A stretch of DNA of 26,763 nucleotides from JBCBAP01 sp038532435 (GTDB lineage Bacteria > Pseudomonadota > Alphaproteobacteria > Rhodobacterales > Rhodobacteraceae): positions 1 to 26,763 of the forward strand of contig JBCBAP010000050.1 of assembly GCA_038532435.1 (NCBI GenBank), written 5' to 3'. Both the position numbers and the translations under genes were made by a program. This document shows, piece after piece, positions 7,540 through 15,072 of this stretch (position 1 is the stretch's first letter; every line of letters begins with the position of its first letter). The notes under the pieces are model-generated. The model ran no database searches. It was given only the letters and a program-made list of their open reading frames with translations, and had not been told where the DNA came from.

Positions 7540-9357
7540 CTACCGCTTGTCGAAGCGGACCTTGACGTAGGAGCCGGGGGCAGGTTCCAGCGCGCCAATC
7601 GTGGCGCCGGGGACGCGGGCGTTGACCTTCCTTCCGGACAGGTCGGACAGCCAGCCGTCCCAGTCGGTCCACCAGCTTCCCGGATGTTCGTCGGTCCCGG
7701 TCATCCACTCCGTAAGCGTTTCCGGCGACAGATCTTCGTTCACCCAGTACTGGTACTTTTGCGCAGCGGGTGGATTTACCACGCCTGCAATGTGCCCGGA
7801 ACCGGCCAGGACAAAGCGGACCTTTGCATTTTCCATAAGCCGCGCGCCGCGGTAGACCGACGAGGCGGGCGCAATGTGATCTTCCTTGGTCGCAACGTGG
7901 TAGACTGGCGTCGTAATGTCCTGAAGCGTGACGTGCTGCCCGGCAACGACGAGGTCCCCGGCGGCAAACGCGTTCTCCTGATAGAAATTCTCCAGATAGA
8001 AATGATGCACCTTGGCAGGCATCGCGGTGGAATCCGCGTTCCAGTAGAGAAGGTCGAAGGGGAACGGCTCCTTGCCCAGCATGTAGTTGTTCACCACGTA
8101 GCCCCAGATGAGATCGGAGGCGCGCAGCATGTTAAAGGCGGTCGCCATCGTCTCCGCTGGCAGATAACCCTTCTCCATCTGTTCATCGACGACGGCGATG
8201 GTCTGATCATCGACGAAGACCTGAAGCTCGCCCGCATCCTCAAAATCGAGCTGCGCGGTGAAGAGCGTCGCGCCCGCGACCCGCTTGTCCCGCACCTTGC
8301 AGGCATGGGCGAGGAAGGTGCCCGCCATCGTCCCGCCGATGCAGTAGGACGCGATGTTGAGCGACTTCTGCCCGGTCTCCTCCAGCGCCTTGTCGATGGC
8401 CCGGGAGACGCCTTCGGACATGTAGGTCTCCCACGTCTCCTTCGCCGCCCGTTCGTCCGGGTTGATCCAGGAGATGATGAAGACCGTGTAGCCCTGCCCC
8501 ACGAGCCACCGCATCATGCTCTTCTTCTCGTTCAGGTCGAGCACGTAGTACTTGTTGATCCAAGGCGGAATGAAGAGCAGGGGCTTTGCATAGACCTTGT
8601 CGGTAGTCGGCGCGTACTGGATGAGTTGGAGGATGTCGTTCTGAAAGACAACCGCGCCTTCGGTTACCGCCATATCGCGCCCGACCTCGAACGCGTCCAT
8701 GTCCGTCTGCCGGATCAGAAGGTTGCCTTTGCCCCGCTCCAGATCCTCCAGCATCATCCGCAGGCCACGGACGAGGTTGTCCCCCTTTTGCTCCATCGTG
8801 GTCTGGAGCACCTCGGGGTTCAGCGCGAAGAAGTTCGAGGGGCTCATCGCCTCGACGAAATTGCGGGTGTAGAATTCCACCTTCTTGCGGTCCCGCGCAT
8901 CGAGGTCACCGATGGTGTGGGCCATGCCCTGCATGTAGCTCGACGTGAGCAGGTAGGACTGCTTGAGATAGTCGAAGAGCACATTCTCCGACCATTGCTC
9001 GTGCTTGAACCTCTTGTCGCTCCGGTTCGGCGTGACGACGGGCTCGGTGTCTTCCGCACCCAGCCATTTCATCGTTGCGTTCCGCCAGAGCTCGCCCTGC
9101 GCGGTCCAGAAGGCGACCGTCGCCTCCGCGATCTCCTGCGGATAAGTCGCGGCCATCTGCGCAAATTCCGTGAACGCCGGCATGGTGTTGAGCGGATCTG
9201 CGTGGAGCGGTTTGTCCTCCTCCATCTGGCGGGAGAAGTAGGTGGCCCAGATCGCCTGGCTTGTCTCGGAAACCTCCGCCATGTTGCGGGTGAACTCCGC
9301 GGAGGTCTGAAGCCATTCCTTAACGTCCTCCTCGCTGGGCATAGTCTGGTCGGCCAT
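7540..9357 (-). CDS. phaC: Class I poly(3-hydroxyalkanoate) synthase
   Basis: 605 aa enzyme that polymerises 3-hydroxyacyl-CoA into storage polyester at the granule surface. The lipase-like box is ASYCIGGT with the nucleophile Cys339; the triad is completed by Asp493 (ATKEDHIAP) and His522 (GSGHIAGVVNPP). An N-terminal region of about 200 residues with the usual WxxNxxxKW-type pattern precedes the alpha/beta hydrolase core. The length is typical of single-subunit class I enzymes. The ATG at 9357 follows GGAGGAG. No phasin, PhaR regulator, depolymerase or phaAB gene is adjacent, unlike many Rhodobacteraceae loci. It is divergent from a small lipoprotein gene. Confidence 0.96.
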   Translation of the reverse strand: MADQTMPSEEDVKEWLQTSAEFTRNMAEVSETSQAIWATYFSRQMEEDKPLHADPLNTMPAFTEFAQMAATYPQEIAEATVAFWTAQGELWRNATMKWLGAEDTEPVVTPNRSDKRFKHEQWSENVLFDYLKQSYLLTSSYMQGMAHTIGDLDARDRKKVEFYTRNFVEAMSPSNFFALNPEVLQTTMEQKGDNLVRGLRMMLEDLERGKGNLLIRQTDMDAFEVGRDMAVTEGAVVFQNDILQLIQYAPTTDKVYAKPLLFIPPWINKYYVLDLNEKKSMMRWLVGQGYTVFIISWINPDERAAKETWETYMSEGVSRAIDKALEETGQKSLNIASYCIGGTMAGTFLAHACKVRDKRVAGATLFTAQLDFEDAGELQVFVDDQTIAVVDEQMEKGYLPAETMATAFNMLRASDLIWGYVVNNYMLGKEPFPFDLLYWNADSTAMPAKVHHFYLENFYQENAFAAGDLVVAGQHVTLQDITTPVYHVATKEDHIAPASSVYRGARLMENAKVRFVLAGSGHIAGVVNPPAAQKYQYWVNEDLSPETLTEWMTGTDEHPGSWWTDWDGWLSDLSGRKVNARVPGATIGALEPAPGSYVKVRFDKR

Positions 9358-9407
9358 CGCGTCTCCTCCCCCGGTCAGCGCTCTGCAGTGGCACTCGTCG
9401 GAGTTGC

Positions 9408-9436
9408 ATGCTATCCCGCAAACCTGTTTGGCGCAA
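9408..9436 (-). promoter_or_regulatory. phaC promoter with internal palindrome
   Basis: On the minus strand TTGCGC (9436..9431) and TAGCAT (9413..9408) are 17 bases apart, with four of six matches in the -10. The spacer contains a palindrome, CAAAC-ct-GTTTG, at 9419-9430, well placed to be a repressor site. It would start transcription about 45 bases before the phaC ATG. Which protein binds there is unknown. Confidence 0.45.
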
Positions 9437-9448
9437 AACGGAGCTTTC

Positions 9449-9727
9449 ATGCGCGGCGGACTGGCAGATTGTCGCAGCGCAGCGTGGCTGGCACTGGCCC
9501 TGACCCTCGGCGCATGCAGCCTCGGTCAGGAACTTGGCGCCTACGATCTTGATGAAGATGATTTTCCGGAAGCGGCGGCGTATCCAACCCTTCTGGAGGC
9601 GACGGAAGCTCAGGAGGGGCAGATCCCACCGCTCAATGCGGAGGAGCTTGGCGCTGCTCAGGAGGAGCTCGATGAACTGCGCCAGTCAGCCGCTCGCGCG
9701 CAGCGGCGCGCGGGCCAGATACCCTGA
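9449..9727 (+). CDS. Small acidic lipoprotein, function unknown
   Basis: 92 aa. A basic N-terminus and hydrophobic segment (about 11-22) end in the lipobox LGAC, with Cys23 as the predicted lipidated residue, so the mature protein of about 70 residues should be anchored in the envelope. The mature part is very acidic (LDEDDF, EELGAAQEELDEL) and probably helical in its second half, with a short heptad-like pattern. The ATG at 9449 is preceded by GGAG six bases upstream. It is divergent from phaC and its stop lies 4 bp from the convergent argC stop. No known domain recognised. Confidence 0.7.
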   Translation: MRGGLADCRSAAWLALALTLGACSLGQELGAYDLDEDDFPEAAAYPTLLEATEAQEGQIPPLNAEELGAAQEELDELRQSAARAQRRAGQIP

Positions 9728-9731
9728 GCTC

Positions 9732-10658
9732 TCAGCCAGCGAGCGCCAGCGCCGCGCCATCACCAAGCATCAGATCAAGGTTCTGCACGGCCGCGCCTGA
9801 GGCCCCCTTGCCCAGATTGTCGAGCACGGCAAAGAGTGCGATCTGCCCGGTCTCGGCACTTCCGCGGACGTGCAGGCTCATCTGGGTCGTGTCGTTGTGC
9901 ATCTCCGGATTAAGGCGCGCGTCACCGTCCAGCCCGTGCACAGAAATGAGGTCCGCATCGGCGTAGTGAGCGCGCAACGCGTCCTCGATCTGTGCCGCTG
10001 TCGTACCTGGCATCACGCTGCTCAAGGAGAGCGGCACCTGCACGATCATACCCTGATGGTAGCGGCCGACCGACGGCACGAACACCGGCGCGCTGTCGAG
10101 CAGGCTGTACTTGGTGATCTCCGGCAGATGCTTGTGCGCCTGATCAAGGCCGTAATAGAAGAACGACGGCGCATCGTCCGCCTCCATCTCCGCAATCAGC
10201 GCCTTGCCGCCGCCGCTGTAGCCGGACACCGCATTGATGGTGATGGGCGCGTCCGCGGACAGCAGACCTGCCTCCCTCAAGGGGCGCAGAAGCGCGATCG
10301 CGCCGGTGGGGAAGCATCCGGGATTTGCCACGAACCGGGACCGGGCAACCGCATCCGTGTTGCCCGCCGTCATTTCCGGAAACCCGTAGGTCCAGTCATC
10401 GTCGATCCGGTGCGCGGTGCTCGCATCAATGAACCGCGTGGTAGGGTTGGCGAGCAACGACACTGATTCCTTCGCCGCCGCATCTGGCAGGCAGAGGATG
10501 GTCACGTCGGAGCCGTTGATCGCCTCCGCCCGCGCATCGAGATCCTTGCGCAGCGCGTCAGGCAAGGACACAAGCTCGATGTCATCGCGCGCGCGCAGAC
10601 GCGCGTGGATTTGCAATCCCGTCGTCCCAGCCTCGCCGTCGATGAATACCCGGGCCAT
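9732..10658 (-). CDS. argC: N-acetyl-gamma-glutamyl-phosphate reductase (short, type 2)
   Basis: 308 aa NADPH-dependent enzyme reducing N-acetyl-glutamyl phosphate to the semialdehyde in arginine synthesis. The N-terminal Rossmann segment is VFIDGEAGTTGLQIHARL. The catalytic Cys115 sits in ANPGCFPTGA, and the conserved SGYSGGGKALI follows at about 145-155. The length fits the type 2 ArgC group (about 310 aa) rather than the 340-aa type. The start follows GGGAGACGGG. A small perfect hairpin GCAGG-aag-CCTGC (10682-10694) lies in its short leader, and a possible promoter starts TTGAGG just upstream. No other arg gene is nearby. Confidence 0.95.
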   Translation of the reverse strand: MARVFIDGEAGTTGLQIHARLRARDDIELVSLPDALRKDLDARAEAINGSDVTILCLPDAAAKESVSLLANPTTRFIDASTAHRIDDDWTYGFPEMTAGNTDAVARSRFVANPGCFPTGAIALLRPLREAGLLSADAPITINAVSGYSGGGKALIAEMEADDAPSFFYYGLDQAHKHLPEITKYSLLDSAPVFVPSVGRYHQGMIVQVPLSLSSVMPGTTAAQIEDALRAHYADADLISVHGLDGDARLNPEMHNDTTQMSLHVRGSAETGQIALFAVLDNLGKGASGAAVQNLDLMLGDGAALALAG

Positions 10659-10718
10659 GTCCCGTCTCCCTATGCTCAGTTGCAGGAAGCCTGCGAATAG
10701 AGGATTTTGCGAGTCGCC

Positions 10719-11504
10719 TCAACCCGCGCAGCAGCGAACGAGGCCGAGCCCTGCAAGCGCGCCGCTCAACAGCCGCGGCGGGGCGGGCACGGGGACCGGC
10801 GCTATTACGCGCCGCGTTCACAACAAGGTCGTCGAGTACGAACGACAGGCGGTTGTCGCAGGAATGGCCCACCATCTCGACGATGTCGACATGGTCGCAC
10901 ACGTCATCGAAGAGGAGCGTCACCCACGCCGGGTCCGCTATGTTGTTGGTGACTGTCCGAAGGTCCGGCGGGGCTCTGAACCGGCCGATAACTGTGAGCT
11001 GTCGCGCCTCGGCGAACGAGAGATCCATCCCAACGAGGTCTAACGCGATCGGCGCGCCGAATTCATTGGTGTCGTAAGTCGGGTCCAACGACTCCCTAAT
11101 GACAGCCACATGGGACCCGATCAGCCCATCGCGGTTGACCCCGGTGAGCTGCTCGGGTCCTCACCGTAGATGAGGAAGATGTAGTCGGATCCGCACCCTC
11201 CGTGTGCGATGGAGAGGAACGAAAGCTCGTGGAAGCGCTGGATGCTGTCCAGAAAACAGTTGCCCGGCTCCTCAGAGTACAGCGCGTCCGGGTTGAGAGC
11301 GCCGCCGCTGACATACACAAGGTTCGATACCAGTGCCCCACCGTCGGCAATCGGGCCGTAGAGGGTTTTGCCCCAGCCCTACGCGCCAAAGTCCGGGTCA
11401 GAAATCGGCAGCGACCCGGTGCGGTCGAACTCGACAGTCACTTAGGACGCCACGGGCGCAATAAGCGTGAGGCCCGCTGCGAGAAGTGTGCCGTACTTCG
11501 TGAT
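10719..11504 (-). pseudogene. Decayed VPLPA-CTERM-family surface protein gene
   Basis: No intact frame, but an interrupted paralogue of the two upstream proteins can be pieced together. From an ATC at 11504 that replaces the expected start (with GGAG just before it), the frame encodes a signal-like TKYGTLLAAGLTLIAPVAS. A TAA follows (11444..11442), then VEFDRTGSLP, the family's N-terminal motif. A TAG at 11381..11379 interrupts it again. The frame runs on through LYSEEPGNCFLDSIQRFHEL to a frameshift near 11150-11156. It continues in another frame (LTGVNRDGLIGSHVAVIRES, then SFVLDDLVVN) and shifts again near 10795-10825. The last frame ends PVPVPAPPRLLSGALAGLGL, a sorting signal without its basic tail. 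Two stops, two frameshifts and a lost start make sequencing error an unlikely explanation. Confidence 0.8.
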
Positions 11505-11546
11505 TGCTCCGACGGGTGGCCGGATCTGACAGCCGAGCAGCACGGG

Positions 11547-12221
11547 TCAGCCCGACCTGCGGCGCCGGACGAGGCTTACCCCCCCGAACGCGGCCCCAAG
11601 CATGAGGATCGAGGCGGGCAGCGGCACCGCCGCCACGTCGGAGACCATCAGATTGTCGATCGCGACGCCGGTCGTCCCGGCCGCACCAGGATCGGTCACA
11701 ACGATGTAGAGACCGACAATGTCGACCCAAGGAGAGTCAGGCACCCACGAAATGAGCTCTGCGGAAGGCTCGAGCACCGTCTCCGCGAACTCGTATCCGC
11801 CCAGGCTTGTGGCCGCGAAAATTGAAACGGTGATCGCGTTCGCACCACCGAGATTGCCGACATCGACGCCGAAGAATGAGAACTTCTCCCCGTCCGTCCG
11901 GGCGACATCGAGCGCGTCCGTGAACAGGATCGGATCGTCGAGGTACACCACATTGCCGTTGGGCAGTCCCGAATATGATCCCGAGTCAGACACGAAACCC
12001 ACGTGGATCGGCGCCTCGTATGAGGTAAAGGAGTAGCCGTCGCTCGTGTAGACATTATCCGTGTCGTCGCCAACCTCGTGGGCGCTGTCGTTCGTACCGT
12101 ATCCGCCCCCGGGGACAAAGACCGGCAGCGTTCCGTTCGGGTCGAACGTGATCGTGGCGGACTGCGCGACCGTCGCCGCCAGCATCAGCGCCCCCGTGGC
12201 GCTCATCACCTTACACAGCAT
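11547..12221 (-). CDS. VPLPA-CTERM sorting domain protein (paralogue 2)
   Basis: 224 aa exported protein of unknown function. A signal peptide (about 1-22, ending VAQSA) is followed by TITFDPNGTLPV. The body is rich in Gly, Ser, Asp and aromatic residues. The C-terminus is a textbook sorting signal: VPLPAS, a hydrophobic segment (ILMLGAAFGGVSLV) and RRRR. Proteins of this class are recognised by an exosortase, which cleaves the tail and delivers the protein to the cell surface; no exosortase gene lies in the window. The ATG at 12221 follows AGGAGG by seven bases. It is paralogous to the 208-aa protein encoded upstream (shared FDxNGxLP near the N-terminus, VYSSDG/VYTSDG, IDNL/IDNM before the tail). 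The pseudogene starts 42 bp downstream with no terminator between. Confidence 0.85.
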   Translation of the reverse strand: MLCKVMSATGALMLAATVAQSATITFDPNGTLPVFVPGGGYGTNDSAHEVGDDTDNVYTSDGYSFTSYEAPIHVGFVSDSGSYSGLPNGNVVYLDDPILFTDALDVARTDGEKFSFFGVDVGNLGGANAITVSIFAATSLGGYEFAETVLEPSAELISWVPDSPWVDIVGLYIVVTDPGAAGTTGVAIDNLMVSDVAAVPLPASILMLGAAFGGVSLVRRRRSG

Positions 12222-12284
12222 TTTGGGCCTCCTTACACAGCGACCCGAGCCGGACATCAGCCTGATCGCACTGTTTTGAGCGCT

Positions 12285-12304
12285 AAGGGGTAAATGTGCC
12301 CCTT
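12285..12304. promoter_or_regulatory. Palindrome upstream of the second CTERM gene
   Basis: AAGGGG (12285-12290) and CCCCTT (12299-12304) are perfect inverted 6-base arms around an 8-base spacer. It lies about 65 bases before the ATG at 12221. The position suits an operator; no matching regulator is visible in the window. Confidence 0.35.
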
Positions 12305-12374
12305 GTGTGATCGAATGCGGCGACATCGGACACGTTTGCCACCGGGGAGCGATCTGACGGTCGCGGCCGCATCT

Positions 12375-12410
12375 AAAACGGAAAAGGACCCGCCGTTCCC
12401 GGGCGGATCC
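12375..12410 (-). terminator. Intrinsic terminator of the first CTERM gene
   Basis: On the minus strand a 9-bp stem with one T·G pair (GGATCCGCC at 12410..12402, GGCGGGTCC at 12394..12386) and a 7-base loop is followed by TTTT, two bases and TTTT (12385..12375). It sits 27 bases after the stop at 12437. It isolates that gene from the downstream paralogue. Confidence 0.88.
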
Positions 12411-12436
12411 TCCAAGCGTTCTGGTGTGATGAGCGA

Positions 12437-13063
12437 TCAGCCCGCGTTGCGCCGCCGAACCAGCGAAAGGCCCGCGATTGCGGCACCAAGCATCAACGCA
12501 GAGGCAGGCAGCGGTACCGGCGCAACCTGGTCGACCACCATGTTGTCAATGCTGAACCAGGTCGCCCCGCCGCCGACATACTGGGCGTCGAGGATGACGC
12601 TGGAAAGCCCGGTCCACGCGCTGCCGAAGGTCAGCGTGGTCAGCGGATGGTTGTTGCCGAGGTTGAACGTCTCCGTAACGACACCCCCGCCCGCGGTCTG
12701 TCCGGTCGCGACGATGTTGAGGTTACCGTTCCCGCTCCAGCCGCTCGCGTCGACCTGAGACAGGGAGAATGCACCACCGTCCGAGCGGTCGACATTGATC
12801 ATGTAACCGTAGAGCGCATCGCTGGTCGACTGGGTTGCGTAGCCGTAGCGGTCCGGAAAGAGGATGTAGGTGTAAGTGTTCGTGCTCGAGAAATCGAACC
12901 CGTCGGAGCTGTAGACATTGCCGTTGGTCGGCGTTCCGTACTCGTAGTACGAGCTGCTGGTGAAGGGCAGCGAGCCGTTCCTGTCGAACTCGATGGTGAG
13001 TGCCGACGCTGCAGTTGCAGCGCCCATAAGTGCTGCGATAAAGGTCAGAGTCTTGAAAAACAT
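12437..13063 (-). CDS. VPLPA-CTERM sorting domain protein (paralogue 1)
   Basis: 208 aa exported protein. The signal peptide (about 1-21, ending AASA) precedes LTIEFDRNGSLPF, a motif shared with both neighbouring copies. The middle is tyrosine/serine/glycine rich and contains NVYSSDGFDF and a WSGNGNLNIV stretch suggestive of a beta-sandwich. The C-terminus is VPLPASALMLGAAIAGLSLV followed by RRRNAG, the full sorting signal for exosortase processing. The ATG at 13063 has only a weak ribosome binding site (AGGACA). A strong terminator follows the gene. The specific role (surface layer, exopolysaccharide association or adhesion) cannot be told from sequence. Confidence 0.85.
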   Translation of the reverse strand: MFFKTLTFIAALMGAATAASALTIEFDRNGSLPFTSSSYYEYGTPTNGNVYSSDGFDFSSTNTYTYILFPDRYGYATQSTSDALYGYMINVDRSDGGAFSLSQVDASGWSGNGNLNIVATGQTAGGGVVTETFNLGNNHPLTTLTFGSAWTGLSSVILDAQYVGGGATWFSIDNMVVDQVAPVPLPASALMLGAAIAGLSLVRRRNAG

Positions 13064-13127
13064 AACACGTGTCCTGCTACTTGGGGTGTAGACGCCCTCA
13101 CGGCGCCGTCACCGAGGACCTACCCCG

Positions 13128-13195
13128 CAATTGTGGGCGTGTTATGCTGAAGTTGGGCAATTTGGCGACGTCTGCCCCCCCCAATTGCGGCGACG
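13128..13195 (+). repeat. Three spaced CAATT-(G/C-rich) direct repeats
   Basis: CAATTGTGGGCG starts at 13128, CAATTTGGCGACG at 13158 and CAATTGCGGCGACG at 13182. The last two are nearly identical over 13 bases. They lie in the divergent gap (13064-13312) between a CTERM gene and the aminotransferase gene, so they could be repeated binding sites for one regulator. Spacings of 30 and 24 bases are not exact helical turns, which weakens the idea. No other gene is seen in this gap. Confidence 0.35.
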
Positions 13196-13312
13196 AGCGT
13201 CAGGATCTCACCCTTGACGCGAACCATCCCGCTCCCGTTAGCGCAACGGCCGCCATTGCCCCCGCCGCCCGCCCGCGCCATAAAGCGCGCACCGCCAACG
13301 GAGCTGCCGCCC

Positions 13313-14539
13313 ATGACCGAAGAGTTCTACCGCATCAAACGCCTGCCCCCTTACGTGTTCGCAGAGGTAAACCGACTGAAGGCGGAGTACCGCGCGGCGG
13401 GCATGGACATCATCGATTTCGGCATGGGCAATCCGGACATGGACACGCCCCCCCACATCGTCGAGAAGCTGGTGGAGACCGTGCGCAAGCCCCGCACCCA
13501 CCGCTATTCCGCCTCCAAGGGGATCCCCGGGTTGCGCAAGGCGCAGGCGGGCTACTATGCCCGCCGCTTCGGGGTGAAACTCGACCCGGAAACCGAGGTG
13601 ATCGCGACGCTGGGATCAAAGGAAGGGCTCGCCAACCTCGCCATGGCGATCACCGCTCCGGGCGACGTGATGCTGGTGCCAAACCCGTCCTACCCGATCC
13701 ACCCGTATGGCTTCATGATCGCCGGTGGCACCCTGCGCCACATCGCGGCCCTCCATGACGGGGTCTTCAACCCGGAAAAATACATGCAGGCGCTCGACCG
13801 GGCGATGACCCATTCGGTGCCCAAACCGGTCGCCCTTGTGGTAAGCTTTCCGTCCAACCCGACCGCGCAGACCTGCGATCTCGATTTCTACGAGGATCTC
13901 ATCGCCTTCGCCCGGAAGCATCACCTCTGGGTCCTGTCGGACCTCGCCTACTCGGAGGTTTACTTCGACGACAACCCGCCGCCCTCGATCCTCGAGGTTG
14001 CAGGCGCGAAGGATATCGCCGTCGAATTCACGTCATTGTCCAAGACCTTCTCCATGCCCGGCTGGCGCATGGGCTTCGCCGTGGGCAATGACCGGCTGAT
14101 CGGGGCCCTCACGCGGATCAAGAGCTATCTCGACTACGGCGCGTTCACGCCGGTCCAGGTCGCCGCCGCCGCGGCGCTCAACGGGCCGGAGGATTGCATT
14201 GCGGAGATCAGGGACACCTACCGCTCCCGCCGCGACACGCTGGTCGAAAGCTTCGGTCGCGCGGGCTGGGACGTCACTCCACCGCCCGCCACCATGTTCG
14301 CCTGGGCTAAGCTGCCGGAGAAGTTCGCCCACATCGGCTCCATGGAATTCTCCAAGATCCTTCTGCGGGAGGCGGAGGTCGCGGTCAGCCCCGGCGTCGG
14401 GTTCGGCGAGTACGGAGAGGGCTATGTGCGCCTCGGTCTCGTGGAGAACGAACACCGTATCCGGCAGGCCGCGCGCAACATCCGCCGGGTGATGGACCGC
14501 GCCGACGACATCCTCAGCCAGTACGACAACGTCGCATGA
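13313..14539 (+). CDS. alaC: Class I/II PLP aminotransferase, AlaC/LL-DAP aminotransferase-like
   Basis: 408 aa fold-type I aminotransferase. The PLP lysine is Lys244 in the SLSKTFSMPGWRMGF motif. Conserved elements include IDFGMGNPDMDTP (34-46), YSASKGIPGLRKA (65-77), the PNPSYPIHPYG segment (123-133) and SFPSNPTAQT (178-187, the substrate-carboxylate region). The family contains glutamate-pyruvate (alanine) transaminase AlaC and aminotransferases annotated as LL-diaminopimelate aminotransferases; the sequence pattern favours AlaC. The ATG at 13313 fits the family N-terminus; an in-frame start about 33 codons upstream adds a proline-rich stretch unlike homologues. The last four bases overlap the next gene (ATGA). 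Confidence 0.9.
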   Translation: MTEEFYRIKRLPPYVFAEVNRLKAEYRAAGMDIIDFGMGNPDMDTPPHIVEKLVETVRKPRTHRYSASKGIPGLRKAQAGYYARRFGVKLDPETEVIATLGSKEGLANLAMAITAPGDVMLVPNPSYPIHPYGFMIAGGTLRHIAALHDGVFNPEKYMQALDRAMTHSVPKPVALVVSFPSNPTAQTCDLDFYEDLIAFARKHHLWVLSDLAYSEVYFDDNPPPSILEVAGAKDIAVEFTSLSKTFSMPGWRMGFAVGNDRLIGALTRIKSYLDYGAFTPVQVAAAAALNGPEDCIAEIRDTYRSRRDTLVESFGRAGWDVTPPPATMFAWAKLPEKFAHIGSMEFSKILLREAEVAVSPGVGFGEYGEGYVRLGLVENEHRIRQAARNIRRVMDRADDILSQYDNVA

Positions 14540-14862
14540 GCGACTGGGATTTCGAGCTGCAGCGGGCCCAGACGGCCCACACGCTGCATCACCTCGAAAC
14601 CGAAGAGGGCGTAGACATGACCCTCCGCGTCACGCTCGATCTGGAGTTCCTGCCGGGCAAGGACGCGGACCCGGCGGCCTGCACGAAGGCACTTGCCATG
14701 TTCGGCTACCACGCCGACCCGGGCGAGGACGGAACCCTCATCGCGCAGATCGACAATGTGGCCCTCACCCTCGACGAGGTCTGGCTCCACGAGGAGCGCA
14801 CGACAAAGATCGCGCTCGCCCGCGGCTTCACCCCGGATGGCTGGGGCTTTCTCGCCCCCTGA
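14536..14862 (+). CDS. RraB-like small protein (putative RNase E inhibitor)
   Basis: 108 aa soluble acidic protein. The pattern DLEFLPGKDADPAACTKAL, then YHADPGEDGTLIAQI, then a Trp-rich GFTPDGWGF C-terminus, resembles RraB-type regulators of ribonuclease activity, which bind RNase E and limit mRNA decay in gammaproteobacteria. The assignment is by remembered pattern only, and a different uncharacterised family is possible. The ATG overlaps the aminotransferase stop (ATGA), so translation is coupled. Confidence 0.5.
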   Translation: MSDWDFELQRAQTAHTLHHLETEEGVDMTLRVTLDLEFLPGKDADPAACTKALAMFGYHADPGEDGTLIAQIDNVALTLDEVWLHEERTTKIALARGFTPDGWGFLAP

Positions 14863-14863
14863 T

Positions 14864-14897
14864 CCTTCTTCTGGCCGGAAATATCCCCGCCGGAGGC
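14864..14897 (+). other. Gene-end motif typical of Rhodobacteraceae intergenic regions
   Basis: Directly after the RraB-like stop lies CCTTCTTCTGGCCGGAAATA, continuing into TCCCCGCCGGAGGC. The arms CCGG (14875-14878) and CCGG (14890-14893) can pair loosely. I recall closely similar sequences (TTCTGG, then AAATATCC, then a G-rich tail) recurring at gene ends in many Rhodobacteraceae genomes. It may act as a transcript 3' end for the upstream pair. The recall is unverified. Confidence 0.35.
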
Positions 14898-15016
14898 TCC
14901 CGCGGCCTCCACCGGTTCGCTCATTTGATTAACGCCGTAAGACCCGTCACAGGCGCCAATCGCCCCGGGGGGCTCAGGGGAACGCGCCGCACGGCGCCCG
15001 TCTCGACACGGGCCAT

Positions 15017-15049
15017 AAAAAACCCCGCCGGGCGCGGGGCCCGGCGGGG
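15017..15049 (-). terminator. Intrinsic terminator of acnA
   Basis: On the minus strand a perfect 10-bp stem CCCCGCCGGG (15049..15040) / CCCGGCGGGG (15032..15023) with a 7-base loop is followed by TTTTTT (15022..15017). It starts about 24 bases after the acnA stop. Confidence 0.93.
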
Positions 15050-15072
15050 GATGTCTGCACCGATCCGGCGGA

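Noticed and set aside
7510..9552. Long plus-strand open frame of about 680 codons opposite phaC
   Set aside because: It is a GC-rich antisense shadow: its product has no domain pattern, while the minus frame has the complete PHA synthase triad.
11121..11318. A separate 65-codon minus-strand gene
   Set aside because: It is one surviving segment of the interrupted VPLPA-CTERM pseudogene; the frames on either side continue the same protein.
11310..11335. GGTTCGATACC, T-arm-like sequence suggesting a tRNA
   Set aside because: No acceptor, D or anticodon stems can be built around it; it lies inside the decayed CTERM gene.
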